DNA of 64,000 nucleotides from Brevibacillus choshinensis (lineage in GTDB: Bacteria > Bacillota > Bacilli > Brevibacillales > Brevibacillaceae). The stretch lies in assembly GCF_001420695.1 (NCBI RefSeq), contig NZ_LJJB01000013.1:1092121-1156120 (forward strand), written 5' to 3'. Every line of letters begins with the position of its first letter. Position 1 is the first letter of the stretch. The notes under the pieces were generated by a model. The model searched no databases. It had not been told where the DNA came from and saw nothing but the letters and a program-made list of their open reading frames with translations. Position numbers and translations under genes: made by a program. This document shows positions 32,540-41,178 of this stretch, in pieces.

Positions 32540-32880
32540 AAATCAAAAAGCCCCAGCAATCGATCCATGGTTCACGGAATCGATTGCTGAGGCGAAGGTA
32601 TCGCGGTACCACTCAGCTTTTTTCCCTTTTTCACAAAAGGAAAACTTGTGCAGTCAAAACTGACATGCGCCTGATAACGTAGGCTAGTCGCTGCTTTCTA
32701 CTCGTGTTCAAAAGCAGAGCTCCAAGGTGGCTTTCAAAAAGAGTTCGCGGCCGCCCTCCCAGCAATCAGGCGACTCTCTGGACGTCAAATCCCTTTTCTA
32801 CTTTCCTTTTCACGGCGTTTCTTCCGTATGGGTAATACTCAGTGTCATACTCGTTTGCTTGAATGTCTCAGATTATAGAA
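32540..32880 (-). promoter_or_regulatory. T-box leader with candidate alanine specifier
   Basis: Minus strand carries the T-box core TGGTACCGCG (32611-32602) inside an AAGCTGAG..GCGATACC antiterminator, followed by a terminator with CAGCAATCGAT/ATCGATTGCTG arms and CTTTTTG (32594-32546). Stem I shows AGAGAG, GATTGCTGGGAGGG and GAAAGCCACCTTGGAGC; the GCC directly before ACCTTGGAGC is at the usual specifier position and codes alanine. Uncharged tRNA-Ala would allow alaR-alaT expression. Confidence 0.85.
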
Positions 32881-33121
32881 AGGTTTTTGCCTGTTGTCAA
32901 CCAACAACTTTCTGGGATGGCCCACGAAATCAACAGGGATGCGGGAAAAAAAGAATCGAGGACTTTTCACGAAAATTAATTGATCAACAAACTAAAATCT
33001 CTGGAGTTGTATCTCCCTCACGTCCTGCGTGACAAGAGGTGACCGCCAAAAAGACATCTCCTTCCAACCTATGGCATAATGGGAGGTACACAGAACAGAT
33101 GAACGTAAAGTGGGGAATAGC
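32881..33121. other. Intergenic region before ppx
   Basis: Divergent promoter region between the T-box and ppx. A CATAAT near 33073 is a possible -10 for ppx. No other element recognised. Confidence 0.3.
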
Positions 33122-34657
33122 ATGAATCGAAATTTCGGTGTTATTGATCTAGGCTCGAATACAGCCAGACTGGTCGTGTACGAGCAAGACAAACAAGGAC
33201 TAGTGACAGAGGTAGATAACATCAAGCGGGGACTTCGGCTCAGCAACCATTTGCAAAATGGCCGTATGGATGACGAGGGTGTCGCCAAAACCATTCATGG
33301 CATGCGTCAATTTAAAGAACTGCTAGATGCGAGAAACATCAATGACATCATCGCGGTAGCTACTGCTGCTGTTCGACAGGCTGAAAACGGACACGAACTA
33401 ACCCAGCGAATCAACCAAGAAACAGGTATCGCGGTTCGCGTCCTGAGCGGCGAAGACGAAGCGCGATACGGCTACCTCGCCGTCATAAACAGTATGAAAA
33501 TCGAGGAAGGCATCACGATCGATATCGGTGGTGGCAGCACGGAAGTCACCTATTTTCGCAATCGCCAGCTGCAAGAGAGCTTTAGCTTCCCATTCGGCAT
33601 CGTAACGCTGACCCAGATGTTTTTTCAGGGTGACATTCCAACAGAGACTGAATTTTACCAGCTTCGCAGCTTTTTGAGCCGTTCCTTTTCCAGTTGTCCA
33701 TGGTTGATGAACAAACAATGTCCCGTCATTGCCATCGGAGGAACGGCTCGCAACCTGGCAAAAATTCACCAGCGATCGGTGCAATATAGCATGGACAGCT
33801 TTCACCACTACCCGATGACTGGATGGCAATTGACAACCATTCTGGAACAGCTAAGCCCGCTTCCGCTCGAAGCACGCCGACAAGTTCCTGGCATCTCCAA
33901 GGACCGAGCAGATGTCATTCTTGCGGGACTCACTGTATTTGATAGCTTACTGAGCTACGCTGATAGTACTGAGCTGATCGTTAGCAGCAAAGGCTTGCGT
34001 GACGGAATTCTCTTTGAAACGGTATGGGGAACTGAAGCCCCTACTTCTATTCGAGAAATTCACGAGCGTAGCATCACGCAGTTCATGAACCGCTACCAAA
34101 TCGACAAAGCCCATGCCTATCAGGTAAAAGAGCACGCCCTGTCGTTATTCGATCAGCTACAGGCTCATGATCTCCACAAGTATGGTTCCTTTGAGCGCGA
34201 CCTTTTGGAAGCGTCGGCTCTGCTGCATGATGTCGGGCGCACGATCAACGTCCACGAATCTTCCGAGCATACGTTTTATTTGTTATCCCATGTTCTGCTG
34301 GCTGGCTATACCCATCGGGAAAGACTCCTGATTGCGATGATCGCCGCGTTTAAGAGCAACAAGCTTTTGCAAAGCCAGCTGACAAAGCATGCGGACATCG
34401 TCTGTAAGGCAGACAAGAATCTCGTGGAAAGGCTCGGCCACCTGCTGCTGCTGGCACGGATGCTCGATCGCTCCATGTCGCAGGCGATTCACTCGATCCA
34501 GCTGGTTGAGAGAGACCAACATTGGGTAATAGAGTGTCAAGGAAAGCGTGCCGGTCTTTTGGAGTATTCCTTGCTGGACGAACCGCTCGCGAAGCTGTCC
34601 AAAGCGTGGAAGCTGCCCATCACGTTTCTTCCTGTCACTGACACTGACAAAACTTAA
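33122..34657 (+). CDS. ppx: Ppx/GppA-family exopolyphosphatase
   Basis: About 511 residues. N-terminal actin-like ATPase core: FGVIDLGSNTARLVVYE, ATAAVRQAENG, LSGEDEARYGYLAV, TIDIGGGSTEVTYF and IAIGGTARNLAKIH; C-terminal HD-like domain (HDVGRTINVHESSEHTFYLL). Hydrolyses terminal phosphate from polyphosphate (or pppGpp). ATG at 33122 follows GTGGGG; a GTG at 33110 is an alternative. Directly followed by ppk, so synthesis and breakdown of polyphosphate are encoded together. Confidence 0.92.
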   Translation: MNRNFGVIDLGSNTARLVVYEQDKQGLVTEVDNIKRGLRLSNHLQNGRMDDEGVAKTIHGMRQFKELLDARNINDIIAVATAAVRQAENGHELTQRINQETGIAVRVLSGEDEARYGYLAVINSMKIEEGITIDIGGGSTEVTYFRNRQLQESFSFPFGIVTLTQMFFQGDIPTETEFYQLRSFLSRSFSSCPWLMNKQCPVIAIGGTARNLAKIHQRSVQYSMDSFHHYPMTGWQLTTILEQLSPLPLEARRQVPGISKDRADVILAGLTVFDSLLSYADSTELIVSSKGLRDGILFETVWGTEAPTSIREIHERSITQFMNRYQIDKAHAYQVKEHALSLFDQLQAHDLHKYGSFERDLLEASALLHDVGRTINVHESSEHTFYLLSHVLLAGYTHRERLLIAMIAAFKSNKLLQSQLTKHADIVCKADKNLVERLGHLLLLARMLDRSMSQAIHSIQLVERDQHWVIECQGKRAGLLEYSLLDEPLAKLSKAWKLPITFLPVTDTDKT

Positions 34658-34670
34658 CAATCCCTTAACA
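34654..34670 (+). promoter_or_regulatory. Candidate PhoP box upstream of ppk
   Basis: Two TTAACA direct repeats (34654-34659 and 34665-34670) 11 bases apart match the TT(A/T/C)ACA-N5 spacing of Bacillus PhoP sites; the first overlaps the ppx stop codon. A TATACT -10-like box is at 34680-34685 with no proper -35, typical of an activated promoter. Confidence 0.5.
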
Positions 34671-34737
34671 CAAGACTGCTATACTTGTCCTTGACAGTGG
34701 TCATTATATCCATTTTGTGAATAAAGGTTGGGCCAGG

Positions 34738-36861
34738 ATGAAGGACTTTAGCATTCCAGACTATTACATTAATCGAGAATTAAGCTGGATCGCCTTTAAT
34801 GAGCGCGTGCTTGCGGAGGCAGCCAACGAGAATAACCCTCTCTTTGAGCGACTGAAATTTATCGCGATCGCCAGCAGTAATTTTGATGAATTTTTCATGG
34901 TGCGAGTAGCCGGTCTGAAGGATCAGGTCAAGGCAGGTCTCACCAAGCCGGACAACAAATCAGGGATGACGCCTCTTGAGCAACTCCGGGCCGTCTGGGT
35001 GCGCACCCATGAAGTCATGCAGACCATGTTTGCGATCCTGCGAGAGCAAATCACACCCGAGCTGCGAAAAGCGGGCATTCGCTTTCTCAAAGCCAAGCAG
35101 TTAAACGAAGAACAGGATGATTTCGTCCATTCGTTTTTCCATCACCATCTGTACCCGGTGCTGACCCCGATGGCCGTCGATGCCAGCCATCCGTTTCCCA
35201 TGCTGTTGAACAAAAGTCTGAACCTCGCCGTATTGCTGGAGGATGATGACATCGATAGCGAGGGGCCACTGTTTGCAGTTGTGCAGGTGCCTTCGGTCGT
35301 TCCCCGTTTTCTAGAGCTGCCATCACCAGAGGGTGAGGCCCATTTCATCCTGCTCGAAGATGTCATTTCCGAGCATATGGACAGCCTGTTTCAGGGCTAC
35401 AACATCTTGGAGACCAGCCCTTTCCGCATTACACGCAACGCGGACCTGACCATCGATGAGGATGAGACGGAGGACCTGTTGGAAGCAATCGAGCAAGAGC
35501 TGAAAAAACGAAAAATGGGTGAGCCTTCTCGCTTGGCTGTCGACACGTCCATGAGCGACTTTTTACAGGAGACGCTCCTCGACTGGCTAGAGCTCGAGGA
35601 ATCTGAAATATACCGCTTTGACGGGCCGCTCGATCCCGCCTTCTTCTTCCGCTTCCATGGATTAGAAGGCTATGATCACTTGCGGTTTGAACCACTCTCT
35701 CCCCAACAGCCACTCGATTTGTTCGGCGAAGGGGACGTGTTTGCAGCCATCGAGAAAAAAGATCTGCTGCTTCACCATCCGTACGAGTCGTTCGATCCCG
35801 TCATCCGATTTGTGCAGGAGGCTGCCGAGGATCCAAAGGTGTTGGCCATCAAGCAGACTCTCTACCGTGTCAGCGGAGATTCTCCCATCGTCAATGCCCT
35901 GCTAAAAGCTGCAGATAATGGCAAGCAGGTGACCGTACTCCTGGAGCTCAAGGCACGTTTTGACGAAGAGAACAACATCGTCTGGGCGAAAAAGCTGGAG
36001 AACGCGGGCTGCCATGTCATTTACGGGCTGGCTGGCCTGAAAACGCACAGCAAGATCACCCTCGTGGTTCGTGCAGAGGGCGATCGACTTCGTAGATATG
36101 TCCATTTAAGCACAGGGAACTACAACGACAAGACGGCGGGAATCTACACGGATATTGGCATGTTCACAGCACGAGAGGAGTTCGGGGATGACGCGACTCA
36201 CTTTTTCAACCACCTATCCGGTTACTCTTATCCACCTGCGTGGAAGGTCATCTCTACTGCTCCTACTGGATTGCGTGAAACGTTCTTGTCGCTCATCCAA
36301 CGTGAGATGGGAAACAGTCTCGCAGGCAAGCCTGCTTTTATTGTAGCCAAGATGAATTCGTTGACGGATAAAGAAATTATCGAGGCTCTCTATCGAGCTT
36401 CTTGTGCAGGAGTCAAGATCGATCTGATCGTCCGTGGCATTTGCTGCCTACGCCCCGGCATTTCAGAGGTAAGTGAGCATATTCGGGTCATCAGCATCGT
36501 CGGTCGGAATCTGGAGCACAGCCGCATCTTCCATTTTTGCAACGGAGGAGACCCGCAAATCTATCTCTCGAGTGCAGACTGGATGACTCGCAACATGATG
36601 GCACGTGTCGAGATTTTGTTCCCCGTCGTCCAGAGGGATTTGCGCAGACGTATCACGCATTTGCTCGCGACCATGCTGCAGGATGATGACAAAGCGCACC
36701 AGCTCATGCCAGATGGCTCTTACGTCCGTGTACAGCCGAAGAGCACGTTCCCTCTGAACAGCCAGATCTCCTTTTGGGAGGAAGCTTTTCTGCAGAATCA
36801 AAAAAGGGATCTTGAGCTCGCTGTCCCCCGCATGAAACCGATCACCTCCCTGCTCCAGTAG
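34738..36861 (+). CDS. ppk: Polyphosphate kinase Ppk1
   Basis: About 707 residues. Synthesises polyphosphate from ATP. Blocks: YYINRELSWIAFNERVLAEA, SSNFDEFFMVRVAGL, MTPLEQL, HPYESFDPVIRFVQEAAEDP, LKARFDEENNIVWAKKLE, GLKTHSKITLVVR (first conserved His) and RYVHLSTGNYNDKTAGIYTD (autophosphorylated His region), then RGICCLRPGI. The GTG at 34717 has no site, so the ATG at 34738 (MKDFSIPDYY) is used, with AAAGG and GGGCCAGG upstream. Confidence 0.95.
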   Translation: MKDFSIPDYYINRELSWIAFNERVLAEAANENNPLFERLKFIAIASSNFDEFFMVRVAGLKDQVKAGLTKPDNKSGMTPLEQLRAVWVRTHEVMQTMFAILREQITPELRKAGIRFLKAKQLNEEQDDFVHSFFHHHLYPVLTPMAVDASHPFPMLLNKSLNLAVLLEDDDIDSEGPLFAVVQVPSVVPRFLELPSPEGEAHFILLEDVISEHMDSLFQGYNILETSPFRITRNADLTIDEDETEDLLEAIEQELKKRKMGEPSRLAVDTSMSDFLQETLLDWLELEESEIYRFDGPLDPAFFFRFHGLEGYDHLRFEPLSPQQPLDLFGEGDVFAAIEKKDLLLHHPYESFDPVIRFVQEAAEDPKVLAIKQTLYRVSGDSPIVNALLKAADNGKQVTVLLELKARFDEENNIVWAKKLENAGCHVIYGLAGLKTHSKITLVVRAEGDRLRRYVHLSTGNYNDKTAGIYTDIGMFTAREEFGDDATHFFNHLSGYSYPPAWKVISTAPTGLRETFLSLIQREMGNSLAGKPAFIVAKMNSLTDKEIIEALYRASCAGVKIDLIVRGICCLRPGISEVSEHIRVISIVGRNLEHSRIFHFCNGGDPQIYLSSADWMTRNMMARVEILFPVVQRDLRRRITHLLATMLQDDDKAHQLMPDGSYVRVQPKSTFPLNSQISFWEEAFLQNQKRDLELAVPRMKPITSLLQ

Positions 36862-36884
36862 CTCTCTATACAGCCATCGTTTTC

Positions 36885-36926
36885 GCAGCTGACGTCGCCC
36901 CCAAAAGTGCACGTCAGCTTTTTGCT
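36885..36926 (+). terminator. Terminator of ppx-ppk
   Basis: AGCTGACGT (36887-36895) and ACGTCAGCT (36911-36919) followed by TTTTTGC. Confidence 0.85.
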
Positions 36927-37012
36927 ATTTCGTTCGCGCACAGGTTGTGCAATTTGCTTTTTTTGGCTTTAATGGAGGAAAGAAAAGCTTTTGGAAAAGG
37001 AGAGACCTTGCG

Positions 37013-37921
37013 ATGAAAACGCCGCTTCATGAAGTTTTTGATGAGCACCACATCGGCCTGCCGTCTACGATTGGCATGAACGAGCTGTTGGGCAAAGCCG
37101 TTCTAGAAGGGCTATCTCCCGCATCCGATGATTCCGAGAAAATTCTCTTCCTCGCGATTGATATGCAAAATGACTTTATGGAAAAAGGGGAGCTCGCGGT
37201 ACCGGGCTCGCATCAAGATGTCTGGAATGCCGCTCGTTTTTTGTATAGCCATCTAGATAAGATCACCCAGATTGCCGTCTCACTCGACACGCATCAACCC
37301 CAGCAAATCTTTCATCCCATCTGGTGGATCGATGGAGACGGAAACCACCCTGCCCCCTTTACCATCATCACACCTGAGGATGTCCTGAACGGAAAATGGC
37401 GTGCCGTCAATCACCCCGAGGAGAGCCTCGCGTACGTGAGAAAGCTCGGTGAGCAGAGTAAAAAGGAACTGTGCATCTGGCCTTATCACTGCCTCGAAGG
37501 GACGTATGGTGCAGCCTTGGAGAGCCAATTTGCCAACATGGTCTTCTTTCACTCGATCGCCAGAAAATCGACTCCACTCCGAATCGTCAAAGGGAAAGAC
37601 CCGCTTAGCGAGATGTACGGCATAATCAAGCCAGAGGTTTCCCACGGTGACGATGCGGGCAACATCGAGTTGTTACGCGAGCTGAAAGACTACGACCGTG
37701 TGATTGTAGTCGGTGAAGCACAATCTCACTGTGTGCTGGAATCGTTGCGGCAAATCTTGGCGCATTACGAATCCGCTGCTGACATAACCTCTCGTATCGT
37801 GGTGCTCTCCGATTGCATGAGTCCCATCCCGGGCTTTGAGCAGAGCACTGAAGACGCCTTTGCACAGCTACAGGAGAAATACGGAATTACCATCACGACA
37901 TCCACTGCACTTAAGCTATAA
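37013..37921 (+). CDS. Nicotinamidase/isochorismatase-family cysteine hydrolase
   Basis: About 302 residues. Cysteine-hydrolase core: FLAIDMQNDFMEKGELAVPG (catalytic Asp), ISLDTHQPQQIFHPIWW-like metal/His region, and VGEAQSHCVLESLRQILAHY with the nucleophilic Cys. Longer than PncA (about 200 residues) because of N-terminal and central additions, so it belongs to the long nicotinamidase-like group. AAAGGAGAG precedes the ATG at 37013. The nadD-like gene follows, supporting nicotinamide salvage. Exact substrate not proven. Confidence 0.8.
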   Translation: MKTPLHEVFDEHHIGLPSTIGMNELLGKAVLEGLSPASDDSEKILFLAIDMQNDFMEKGELAVPGSHQDVWNAARFLYSHLDKITQIAVSLDTHQPQQIFHPIWWIDGDGNHPAPFTIITPEDVLNGKWRAVNHPEESLAYVRKLGEQSKKELCIWPYHCLEGTYGAALESQFANMVFFHSIARKSTPLRIVKGKDPLSEMYGIIKPEVSHGDDAGNIELLRELKDYDRVIVVGEAQSHCVLESLRQILAHYESAADITSRIVVLSDCMSPIPGFEQSTEDAFAQLQEKYGITITTSTALKL

Positions 37922-37999
37922 AAACCACCATCGATGACAGTTCGTGACTGAGCCAACGCTTGCATAGCAAATTTGTCTCGATGAAAAGGAGCGATTAGG

Positions 38000-38638
38000 A
38001 TGCGTATCGGTATATACGGAAGCAGCTTTGACCCGATTACCTACAGCCATCTGTTCACAGCTGCGACAGTTGCACGTCGCAAACGACTGGACAAGGTCAT
38101 ATTTGTTCCTTGCTCCTCCCTGCGGCATGACAAAAAGATGCAGACAGATGACAAGCACCGCTTGCGTATGCTGCAGATGGCGCTCGAAACCAGCATGCAC
38201 AAGAAAAACCGCTTCGACCAGCCCCTGTTTGAAATTTCCACGGTGGAAATGGACGCATTGCCTGGGGAGACATACACGTATGATACGATGATTCATTTAC
38301 GAAAAAAGTATCCAAACGATGAGCTGTTCTTTATCATGGGATCGGACCTGCTCATGGGTATGTCCAATTGGGGCAACGCAGAAAAGTTGGTGACCCAATT
38401 CCAATTCATCGTCATGTCGCGAGAAGGATATCCGTCGGCAGACCTGATTGCCGAAGACCCTCTGTTGCGCAACAATGACGAGCATTTTCTGATCATGAGC
38501 AAGGGAATCAACATGGGTATCAGCTCGACTTATATACGGGACGAAATCCGCAAAGGCGGCGATCCGAGCTTTTTGTTGCCGGATGCCTGCCTGCAATACA
38601 TTTATGAGCAAGGGATTTATGTCGAGGTTGTCGGGTAA
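38000..38638 (+). CDS. NadD-like nicotinate-nucleotide adenylyltransferase
   Basis: 212-residue nucleotidyltransferase. GIYGSSFDPITYSHLFTAAT is the (H/T)xGH-type site with the final His kept (SHL), SLRHDKKMQTDDKHRLRML supplies substrate contacts, MGSDLLMGMSNWGNAEKL the central loop, and GISSTYIRDEIRKGG the ISSTxIR motif. AAAGGAG precedes the ATG. Its neighbour is a nicotinamidase-like gene, so it may be a second NadD for salvage rather than the housekeeping copy. Confidence 0.85.
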   Translation: MRIGIYGSSFDPITYSHLFTAATVARRKRLDKVIFVPCSSLRHDKKMQTDDKHRLRMLQMALETSMHKKNRFDQPLFEISTVEMDALPGETYTYDTMIHLRKKYPNDELFFIMGSDLLMGMSNWGNAEKLVTQFQFIVMSREGYPSADLIAEDPLLRNNDEHFLIMSKGINMGISSTYIRDEIRKGGDPSFLLPDACLQYIYEQGIYVEVVG

Positions 38639-38662
38639 ATCTTCTTAGACTGCTGCTGTGGG

Positions 38663-38860
38663 GAGAAGCCTGTTTCCATTCTCCGCTCCGGGCTGCGTCC
38701 CACGAGAAGCGCAGACTGTCCGCTGCGCCATGATCCCGAGGGAATCGCAAAACGGCGCGCAGCTCCGAAGGTGATTCATAGATAGCGATTCCGTTGCCTC
38801 GGGATTCATGGCTCCGCTGAGCTGGACTCCACAGTCGCTCCGTCTGGAAACACGCTTCTC
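38663..38860. repeat. Large imperfect hairpin element A
   Basis: Outer arms GAGAAGCCTGTTTCCA (38663-38678) and TGGAAACACGCTTCTC (38845-38860) pair at 15 of 16 positions. An inner pair GCCATGATCCCGAGG (38727-38741) with CCTCGGGATTCATGGC (38797-38812) and GAATCG/CGATT continue the stem; local hairpins such as GCGCAG/CTGCGC lie between. No credible coding frame. Its minus strand resembles element B (shared GGACGC, GAATGGA, CCCCA and AGCAG in order). Structured RNA or a palindromic repeat. Confidence 0.6.
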
Positions 38861-38930
38861 TTGCCATCTGATTCTCTTTCGAGGAGCAAATTTAAAGAGA
38901 TCTCTTGGATTTACAAGAATGCTAGAATTC

Positions 38931-38964
38931 ATAAAAGCCTGTCATTTCCTCGACAGGCTTTTAG
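38931..38964 (+). terminator. Terminator hairpin downstream of element A
   Basis: AAAAGCCTGTC (38933-38943) and GACAGGCTTTT (38952-38962); could end transcripts from nadD and element A. Confidence 0.75.
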
Positions 38965-39051
38965 CGTTTGAAACTTGAATGGCATACGAAATTGGTTCAG
39001 GACTTCAAGAGCAACCAACAAACCTCGCCCGACCGAGAACAAAGCTGGTCC

Positions 39052-39257
39052 GAGGAAAAAGGAGAAATAAGCGAAAGATATTAGGGACACTACCCAGGCG
39101 GAGTGGAAAAAGCGGAACACGCCTTTAAGCGTCCACCTTTGAGAAGCATCTTCGAGAAGGCTACTTTGGACGCGGTTCCGCTTTTGGAATGGAGCCGACC
39201 AGGAATGACCCCAGAGCAGTGTCCCTACCCAGCTTGAGCGTTTTCTCCTTTTTCCTC
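39052..39257. repeat. Large imperfect hairpin element B
   Basis: Collinear nested arms: GAGGAAAAAGGAGAAA (39052-39067) with 39242-39257; TAGGGACACT (39082-39091) with AGTGTCCCTA (39218-39227); AAAAGCGGAAC (39107-39117) with GTTCCGCTTTT (39175-39185); GCGTCCA (39129-39135) with TGGACGC (39167-39173); apical GAAG/CTTC. Forty-eight pairs in five collinear stems over 206 bases. A plus-strand terminator follows at 39363-39386. No coding frame. Confidence 0.65.
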
Positions 39258-39321
39258 CCCACCGCTACAGTCCGAACAAAGTTTTCTTATGAAACAGCGA
39301 TCAGATCCTAAAAGACATAAC

Positions 39322-39386
39322 AAAAAAGAAACCCCTAAAATCTGGGATTTCTCTCGCTCCCAGCCGATTGTTCGATCGGCCTTTTT
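39322..39386. terminator. Two overlapping terminators after doxX (minus) and element B (plus)
   Basis: Minus: CTGGGA/TCCCAG arms then TTTCTTTTTTG. Plus: GCCGAT (39363-39368)/ATCGGC (39375-39380) then CTTTTTCTT. The plus-strand one has no gene upstream other than the hairpin elements. Confidence 0.65.
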
Positions 39387-39401
39387 CTTATTCTCATTTT
39401 T

Positions 39402-39812
39402 TTAATACGCTTTCTCCGCCTTTTTCTGTCCGATCGGCATCAGTTTATCTACTGCCAGCAGTGGGCTGCCAGCCAGGACCAGATAGAGCGACATCGCCAG
39501 CAGGGAGATGTGTAATTCGTTTCCAGTGAAGAAGCCTTTATCCGTCGGCATCACGACCATGACGACGATCATGATCCACGCAAACAGGAGGGGTACGATG
39601 CGTGTTCCGAACCCGATCAGGACCAGTATCCCACCAAACAGCTCAATCGAAGCTACGACATTGGCCATCCATCCCGGAATCCCCAGGGACGAGAAAAATC
39701 CCGCCGTGCCTTCCAAGGCTTGAAACTTGTCCAAACCATGATTGATAAAGACGAGCCCCAGGATGACTCGAACCAGCAATGCTCCTACATCTTGCATTGT
39801 TTTCTTGTTCAT
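39402..39812 (-). CDS. DoxX-family membrane protein
   Basis: 136 residues with four TM helices; DoxX blocks ALLVRVILGLVFINHGLDKF, then GWMANVVASIELFGGILVLI and MVVMPTDKGFFTGNELHISL. GAGGAGG-like site before the ATG. DoxX proteins are linked to thiol or quinone redox protection. Its promoter carries the same ACTAC-N5-GTAGT operator as the neighbouring BlaI-type repressor gene, so it is the probable output of that system. Confidence 0.85.
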   Translation of the reverse strand: MNKKTMQDVGALLVRVILGLVFINHGLDKFQALEGTAGFFSSLGIPGWMANVVASIELFGGILVLIGFGTRIVPLLFAWIMIVVMVVMPTDKGFFTGNELHISLLAMSLYLVLAGSPLLAVDKLMPIGQKKAEKAY

Positions 39813-39852
39813 TTTTCATTCCTCCTCTGAAATGGCTTTGTATTTGTTTTAA

Positions 39853-39867
39853 ACTACACAGCGTAGT
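39853..39867. promoter_or_regulatory. BlaI-type operator before doxX
   Basis: ACTAC-ACAGC-GTAGT, embedded in a longer near-palindrome, 41 bases upstream of doxX. Same half sites and spacing as 41181-41195 before the repressor gene. Confidence 0.65.
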
Positions 39868-39885
39868 GTAAACACATAAAAAAAA

Positions 39886-40737
39886 TCAGGCCATAGAGAC
39901 CCAAAACAGCTGACTTAACAAGAAGATGACACAAAAAGAAATAAAGACAGAGATCGTCGGTAGTTGAAAGGGAACCTCTATTTTTGGGTCCAGCAGCCGT
40001 TGAATGCGGTAATTGATCGCTGTATCGGCAAATGAGACATGAGCGGCTTGCATGACGGACACGGACTGTCTTTTTTTCAACAGCTTTAACAATGCCCTCC
40101 CCAGATCTGCCATGCCCCCCGTCTGTTCCATCGCATGACGGTCAGCTAGCACCTCTCGCACCACTTTATAATTGGAGTGAATGTGCTTTAACACGGGGAG
40201 ATACCAAAAAACATTGGATAACAAGGACAGCAAAAACACCTTCAACGGGTCTGCGTGCTCCTCGTGGTAGGCTTCATGGTGAATGACGGCAGCCAGTTCT
40301 TTATCATCCAACAACTCGAGCAACCCCGTCGACAGCACGATTCTGCGGCGAAGTAATCCGACAGTAAAAGCCAAAGGCTCACGGCTGCTGACGACATACA
40401 CATCATCCTTGCCACTTCTGTAGGCAGTGTTTACACGAGCAGTCTCTTGTTCATCCAGAATTTTCAGAAGGGTAACCTCAAAACGGCGACATAACCGAAT
40501 CTGTCTGAGAGTCATCCACACCGCCCAGACAAACGTGTACAGGACCAGCGCATCTAGCACGTAGCCTGCCTGTGAAAAACCAAGTGAGTGGATCGTCGAT
40601 TTGCACAGCTGCAGGAAGTTAAATTGTAGATCCCACCCCATCATGGTGTAAAACAAGTACATGCCCATTTGAATATAGACGACTGCGGCCAACGTAAGCC
40701 CCGACAAAAAGAGCATTCGCGATCGATTTTCCCACAT
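39886..40737 (-). CDS. M56-family (BlaR1-like) membrane metallopeptidase
   Basis: 283 residues: N-terminal TM helices, then a zinc-protease domain with HHEAYHEEHADPLKVFLLSL (HExxH) and the third-ligand region REVLADRHAMEQTGG, and a C-terminal TM helix. Unlike BlaR1/MecR1 it lacks the C-terminal penicillin-binding sensor domain. It follows the BlaI-type repressor gene by four bases and probably cleaves that repressor in response to an unknown membrane signal. Confidence 0.88.
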   Translation of the reverse strand: MWENRSRMLFLSGLTLAAVVYIQMGMYLFYTMMGWDLQFNFLQLCKSTIHSLGFSQAGYVLDALVLYTFVWAVWMTLRQIRLCRRFEVTLLKILDEQETARVNTAYRSGKDDVYVVSSREPLAFTVGLLRRRIVLSTGLLELLDDKELAAVIHHEAYHEEHADPLKVFLLSLLSNVFWYLPVLKHIHSNYKVVREVLADRHAMEQTGGMADLGRALLKLLKKRQSVSVMQAAHVSFADTAINYRIQRLLDPKIEVPFQLPTISVFISFCVIFLLSQLFWVSMA

Positions 40738-40740
40738 AGC

Positions 40741-41166
40741 TTATTTACCCTTTTTTAAAAGATTGATTTTCTCTTCCAGCTTTTCCAATAACGCTGGGTC
40801 CACATCTTCTAATTCGTCGAGCATATGACTGACAGCCAACGGCCCAAACTCTTCCATAAGCTCATGCGTCAGTTCTTTGGACTGATTGTTCATGAAATCG
40901 TGTTTGGACTGCACCGGCTGAAACAAGGATGTGCGTCCTGCTGCTCTTTTTTCCAAAAAGCCTTTCTCGACGAGCCGGTTCATCACGGTCATCACAGTGT
41001 TGAAGTTGACCTGCTTGTCCGCTTCGAGCTTTTGCTGCACATCTTTGATGCTGAGTTCATTCTCGTGCTCTCGTCCATCCCACAAAATGTCCATAATCTT
41101 CGCTTCGAGTGGGCCAAAAAAACGATTCAAACCACTCTCTTTCATCTTAAAGTGTTGCAGTTTCAT
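40741..41166 (-). CDS. BlaI/MecI/CopY-family repressor
   Basis: About 141 residues. Winged helix: NRFFGPLEAKIMDILWDGRE, FNTVMTVMNRLVEKGFLEKR; C-terminal dimerisation region with the PV..KHDFMNNQSKELTHELMEEFG stretch typical of the family. ATG at 41166 follows GAGGTGA; a GTG three codons earlier is less likely. A palindromic operator sits just upstream, consistent with autorepression, and a matching one controls doxX. Confidence 0.9.
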   Translation of the reverse strand: MKLQHFKMKESGLNRFFGPLEAKIMDILWDGREHENELSIKDVQQKLEADKQVNFNTVMTVMNRLVEKGFLEKRAAGRTSLFQPVQSKHDFMNNQSKELTHELMEEFGPLAVSHMLDELEDVDPALLEKLEEKINLLKKGK

Positions 41167-41178
41167 TGCAGTCACCTC

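Noticed and set aside
38645-38932. 95-codon minus-strand ORF across element A
   Set aside because: The region is a palindromic structure, no start signal is present and the residues resemble no family.
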